Source: Bacteroidetes bacterium GWF2_38_335 (GTDB taxonomy: Bacteria; Bacteroidota; Bacteroidia; Bacteroidales; GWF2-38-335). Taken from it: a stretch of 64,000 nt of DNA. Positions 61,937 through 64,000 of the stretch are shown in pieces. Both the position numbers and the translations under genes were made by a program. The stretch is from positions 248,001 through 312,000 of the forward strand of contig MEOH01000026.1 of assembly GCA_001769535.1 (NCBI GenBank), in the 5' to 3' direction. The number at the start of each line of letters is the position of its first letter. Position 1 is the first letter of the stretch. The notes beneath the pieces were generated by a model. That model ran no database searches, was not told the origin of the DNA, and saw nothing but the letters and a program-made list of their open reading frames with translations.

Positions 61937-61944
61937 CAAAATTA
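61937..61944 (-). promoter_or_regulatory. Promoter -7 element (TAATTTTG) for the DUF1801 gene
   Basis: TAnnTTTG match on the minus strand, 10 bases before the ATG at 61926, so the leader would be very short. Confidence 0.45.
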
Positions 61945-61999
61945 ATAAATATTGCAAAATTTTAAACTATGCTGCTTTAAATTTATCTATTGCTACGCT

Positions 62000-62042
62000 A
62001 TCCCAAGTCTCCCGACTTGGGATATGTCTCCCGACTTGGGAT
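62000..62042. repeat. Hairpin followed by a duplicated 17-mer
   Basis: A 9-bp stem ATCCCAAGT/ACTTGGGAT (62000-62023) with loop CTCCCG. Its right arm is contained in an exact 17-base direct repeat GTCTCCCGACTTGGGAT (62007-62023 and 62026-62042). Confidence 0.85.
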
Positions 62043-62134
62043 TTGTAACACCAATTGTAATAACTATATCACCACATTTACCCAATATCGAAAAAAAATT
62101 CATAACTTTAACCAAATTAATATCTTAAAAAACC

Positions 62135-62860
62135 ATGAAAAAAGCAATAATCATACTATTGGTAATCACCACAATCAGTGCATGTGACATATTTCAGCAG
62201 GTTGCAAAAACAGCTACTGATTCGATGAATGAGCCATCGCTCAGCACTTCAGAAATGGCCGAAGGATTAAAGAGTGCTTTGGCAGTAGGAACAGACAATT
62301 CTGTTAAACTGCTGAATGCCGAAAACGGGTTTTTGAATGACAACACTGTGAAGATTCCATTTCCTCAGGAAATCATCAAAGTAAAGGAAAAACTTGAGGC
62401 TGCAGGTTTATCAGACCTTACCAATAAATTTGTTTCAGAACTTAATAAAGGAGCATCCGTAGCTGTAAAAGAAGCATTGCCTATTTTCAAACAAGCCATT
62501 ACCGACATGACCATTGACGATGCGAAAAATATACTTTTAGGAGAAAAAAATGCCGCTACTACCTATTTCAAATCAAAAACCAAGTCAAAACTCTACACTT
62601 CTTTTAAACCCAAAGTGACCACCGTTCTTGAAAACTACGGAATTAATACTGCTTACACCAAGATGATGGAAGCTTACAATAAAATACCTTTGGTAACCCC
62701 TCAAAACACTGACCTTCCCGATTACGTGACCAATAAAGCAATGGACGGGTTATTTCTTAAAATTACCTTAGAAGAAGCAAAAATCCGTGAAAACATCAAT
62801 TCGCGGGTGAATGATATTTTAAAGAAAGTTTTTGCCTGGGCTGATTCGCAGAAGAAGTAG
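62135..62860 (+). CDS. DUF4197 domain lipoprotein
   Basis: 241 residues. Lipoprotein signal KKAIIILLVITTISAC (lipobox SAC), then an almost all-helical DUF4197 domain: LSTSEMAEGLKSALAVGTDNSVKLL, TVKIPFPQEIIKVKEKLEAAGLSDLTNKFVSELNKGASVAVKEALPIFKQAI, and a C-terminal DYVTNKAMDGLFLKITLEEAKIREN. The family is widespread in the Gram-negative envelope; function unknown. Length and layout are typical for the family. Rightward, alone, with the repeat 62876-62893 immediately after the stop. Confidence 0.9.
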   Translation: MKKAIIILLVITTISACDIFQQVAKTATDSMNEPSLSTSEMAEGLKSALAVGTDNSVKLLNAENGFLNDNTVKIPFPQEIIKVKEKLEAAGLSDLTNKFVSELNKGASVAVKEALPIFKQAITDMTIDDAKNILLGEKNAATTYFKSKTKSKLYTSFKPKVTTVLENYGINTAYTKMMEAYNKIPLVTPQNTDLPDYVTNKAMDGLFLKITLEEAKIRENINSRVNDILKKVFAWADSQKK

Positions 62861-62875
62861 GTTGGTTTGATTAAG

Positions 62876-62893
62876 CCGCGAATGCGCGAATGG
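62876..62893. repeat. 18-bp dispersed repeat, copy 2
   Basis: CCGCGAATGCGCGAATGG, exact reverse complement of 56577-56594, just downstream of the DUF4197 gene. Confidence 0.7.
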
Positions 62894-62947
62894 TATGGTG
62901 GCTAATTTTTCAGCATTCACTTCCTGAAAAAAGATTTTAGATTTTTA

Positions 62948-64000
62948 TTACAGCTTAATAAATTTTCCGATGGCAATTCCATTTTCTGTTGTTACCCTGA
63001 CATAATAAACCCCAACAGGCAAGTTGCTTATAACAATTTTATGACTTGTTGATTCCATTTTTTTGTTCATCAAAACATCATAGATTTCGACAAGGGATAA
63101 TTGATCAACTGATAGATTGATCTCTGTTGTAGCCGGATTTGGAAAAACACTGACAATAATTTCCGGTTTGATATTTTCTTCTATCGAATTCGGGATAGTT
63201 AATGGATTTCCCCATTCTTCACTCCCCTTAAGGAAATAAACAAGATCTGAGCAAGGCATACAGTTTGTATACATTTCAACATCGAAATTATTATATATAT
63301 CACCGCATCCCTTGACATATTTCTCATATACCCAGGCGCCGGAATCAAAGTATGGAGTATTGAAACAAGTATCTTCATCAAACTTACGAAACTCCTGCCC
63401 TAAATTACAGAGTAACATTCTTCCGTTATACTCTAAACTATCAGTAAATACAATATAATTCATTAAGTAGGAACTTCCCCCACCTGATGTAATTATTGAT
63501 TCTAAAGGCAGAAAATTTCTGATATTTTGTCCGTAGTGAATAATACTATCAAGATTTGTATAATATTTGGTGATGGTATCGATAGTGTGAAAATATGTCC
63601 CTGGCCCGATGTCATTATTACCCCATAAATTATAATCAAAATCATAAAAAACAGTATCATTAGTTATTGAATAATACTTATTTATAACCTTTTTTACTTC
63701 GTATTGAGAAAAGTAATGATTACCAAAACTGAATATCTTATGAAACTCATCTCCAATATTAAAGTCATAAACATCTTTGACCAGCAGCAAATCATTTACT
63801 CCTGAAGAAACTGCAATTTGTTTATATTTAACAATTGGGTAGTGAGAATCGCTTTCAGAAAACTCTCTGAAGTTGAACATCTCAATCAATCCATAATTCT
63901 TGCTTAAAACAATGTGCTGGTTATTCAAGTCGCTTGTGATTGGATTATCTGATGAATCGAACACCTGCAATTCAATATATTTCACCGAGTCTGTTTGCCC
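62948..64000 (-). CDS. T9SS cargo protein, 3' part (5' end beyond the window)
   Basis: At least 350 codons. The frame is open to base 64000 (residues GQTDSVKYIELQVFDSSDN), and a GTG at 63985 would be a poor start without a signal peptide, so the true start is outside. Seen: a domain with LNNQHIVLSKNYGLIEMFNF (typical of Bacteroidota secreted proteins), repeated TDTITKYYTNLDS-like beta strands, and CFNTPYFDSGAWVYEKYVKGCGD. The C-terminal ~70 residues are a T9SS type A domain (VSVFPNPATTEINLSV ... VGVYYVRVTTENGIAIGKFIKL). Function unknown. Confidence 0.85.
   Translation of the reverse strand, partial: GQTDSVKYIELQVFDSSDNPITSDLNNQHIVLSKNYGLIEMFNFREFSESDSHYPIVKYKQIAVSSGVNDLLLVKDVYDFNIGDEFHKIFSFGNHYFSQYEVKKVINKYYSITNDTVFYDFDYNLWGNNDIGPGTYFHTIDTITKYYTNLDSIIHYGQNIRNFLPLESIITSGGGSSYLMNYIVFTDSLEYNGRMLLCNLGQEFRKFDEDTCFNTPYFDSGAWVYEKYVKGCGDIYNNFDVEMYTNCMPCSDLVYFLKGSEEWGNPLTIPNSIEENIKPEIIVSVFPNPATTEINLSVDQLSLVEIYDVLMNKKMESTSHKIVISNLPVGVYYVRVTTENGIAIGKFIKL

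Noticed and set aside
63983-63985. GTG start of the right-edge T9SS protein
   Set aside because: The frame remains open to the window end with protein-like sequence, and no signal peptide follows the GTG, so it is treated as 5'-truncated.

Overview
The window looks like a chromosomal segment of a free-living, AT-rich member of the Bacteroidota (Bacteroidales/Marinilabiliales-like; the genus cannot be read from this sequence). Evidence: seven secreted proteins end in a type IX secretion (T9SS) type A sorting domain with the YPNP signature; there are outer-membrane beta-barrel receptors with N-terminal carboxypeptidase-regulatory-like domains, a GLPGLI protein, a DUF5916 barrel and SprB repeats; and the Bacteroidota -7 promoter motif TAnnTTTG lies upstream of most transcription units. 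Shine-Dalgarno sequences are mostly absent. I see no phage, insertion sequence, CRISPR array or rRNA gene, and no tRNA that I can support.

Layout. 1-5.7 kb holds housekeeping genes: purC (cut by the window edge) behind phoH, a divergent DUF62 SAM hydrolase overlapping an ABM monooxygenase-like gene, a strong bidirectional terminator, an RhlE-type RNA helicase and an ABC-F ATPase. 5.9-12.1 kb is glycan-related: a LamG-like T9SS protein, a GH18 lipoprotein, a sodium:solute symporter and a GH130 mannosylglucose phosphorylase, separated by repeat-rich spacers. 12.2-28 kb is mostly leftward cell-envelope genes: a MAM-like/PKD T9SS protein, an M1 metallopeptidase, a PDZ-alpha/beta-hydrolase, an outer-membrane receptor, a small membrane protein and a 1893-residue alpha-2-macroglobulin. 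28.2-31 kb is a cutC-GH97 operon. 31.2-36.3 kb runs rightward: a membrane VWA-like protein, a DUF4419 protein and mnmE. 37-43 kb has a GLPGLI/outer-membrane-barrel pair and a DUF5916 protein.

The most interesting part is 43.6-48.6 kb. An exported TPR - transmembrane - SpoIIE phosphatase gene is followed by an exported TPR-CHAT (caspase-like) gene. The CHAT gene carries one in-frame TAA that falls at a variable position of a perfectly periodic 40-residue TPR array. The two products may form a trans-envelope signalling and proteolysis module; this is inference.

48.8-64 kb has a cysteine synthase-like enzyme, a three-gene cluster of small exported proteins, a methyltransferase, further T9SS cargo (including a 1573-residue protein with six SprB repeats), an OmpA-like protein, a DUF1801 protein, a DUF4197 lipoprotein and a T9SS protein cut by the right edge.

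The spacers carry many short palindromes and short-period arrays (8-bp ATTAG units, 7-bp ATAACYY units, a GTCATTGCGA inverted-repeat element and clusters of GC-rich hairpins). They do not coincide with genes and appear to be dispersed repeat families.
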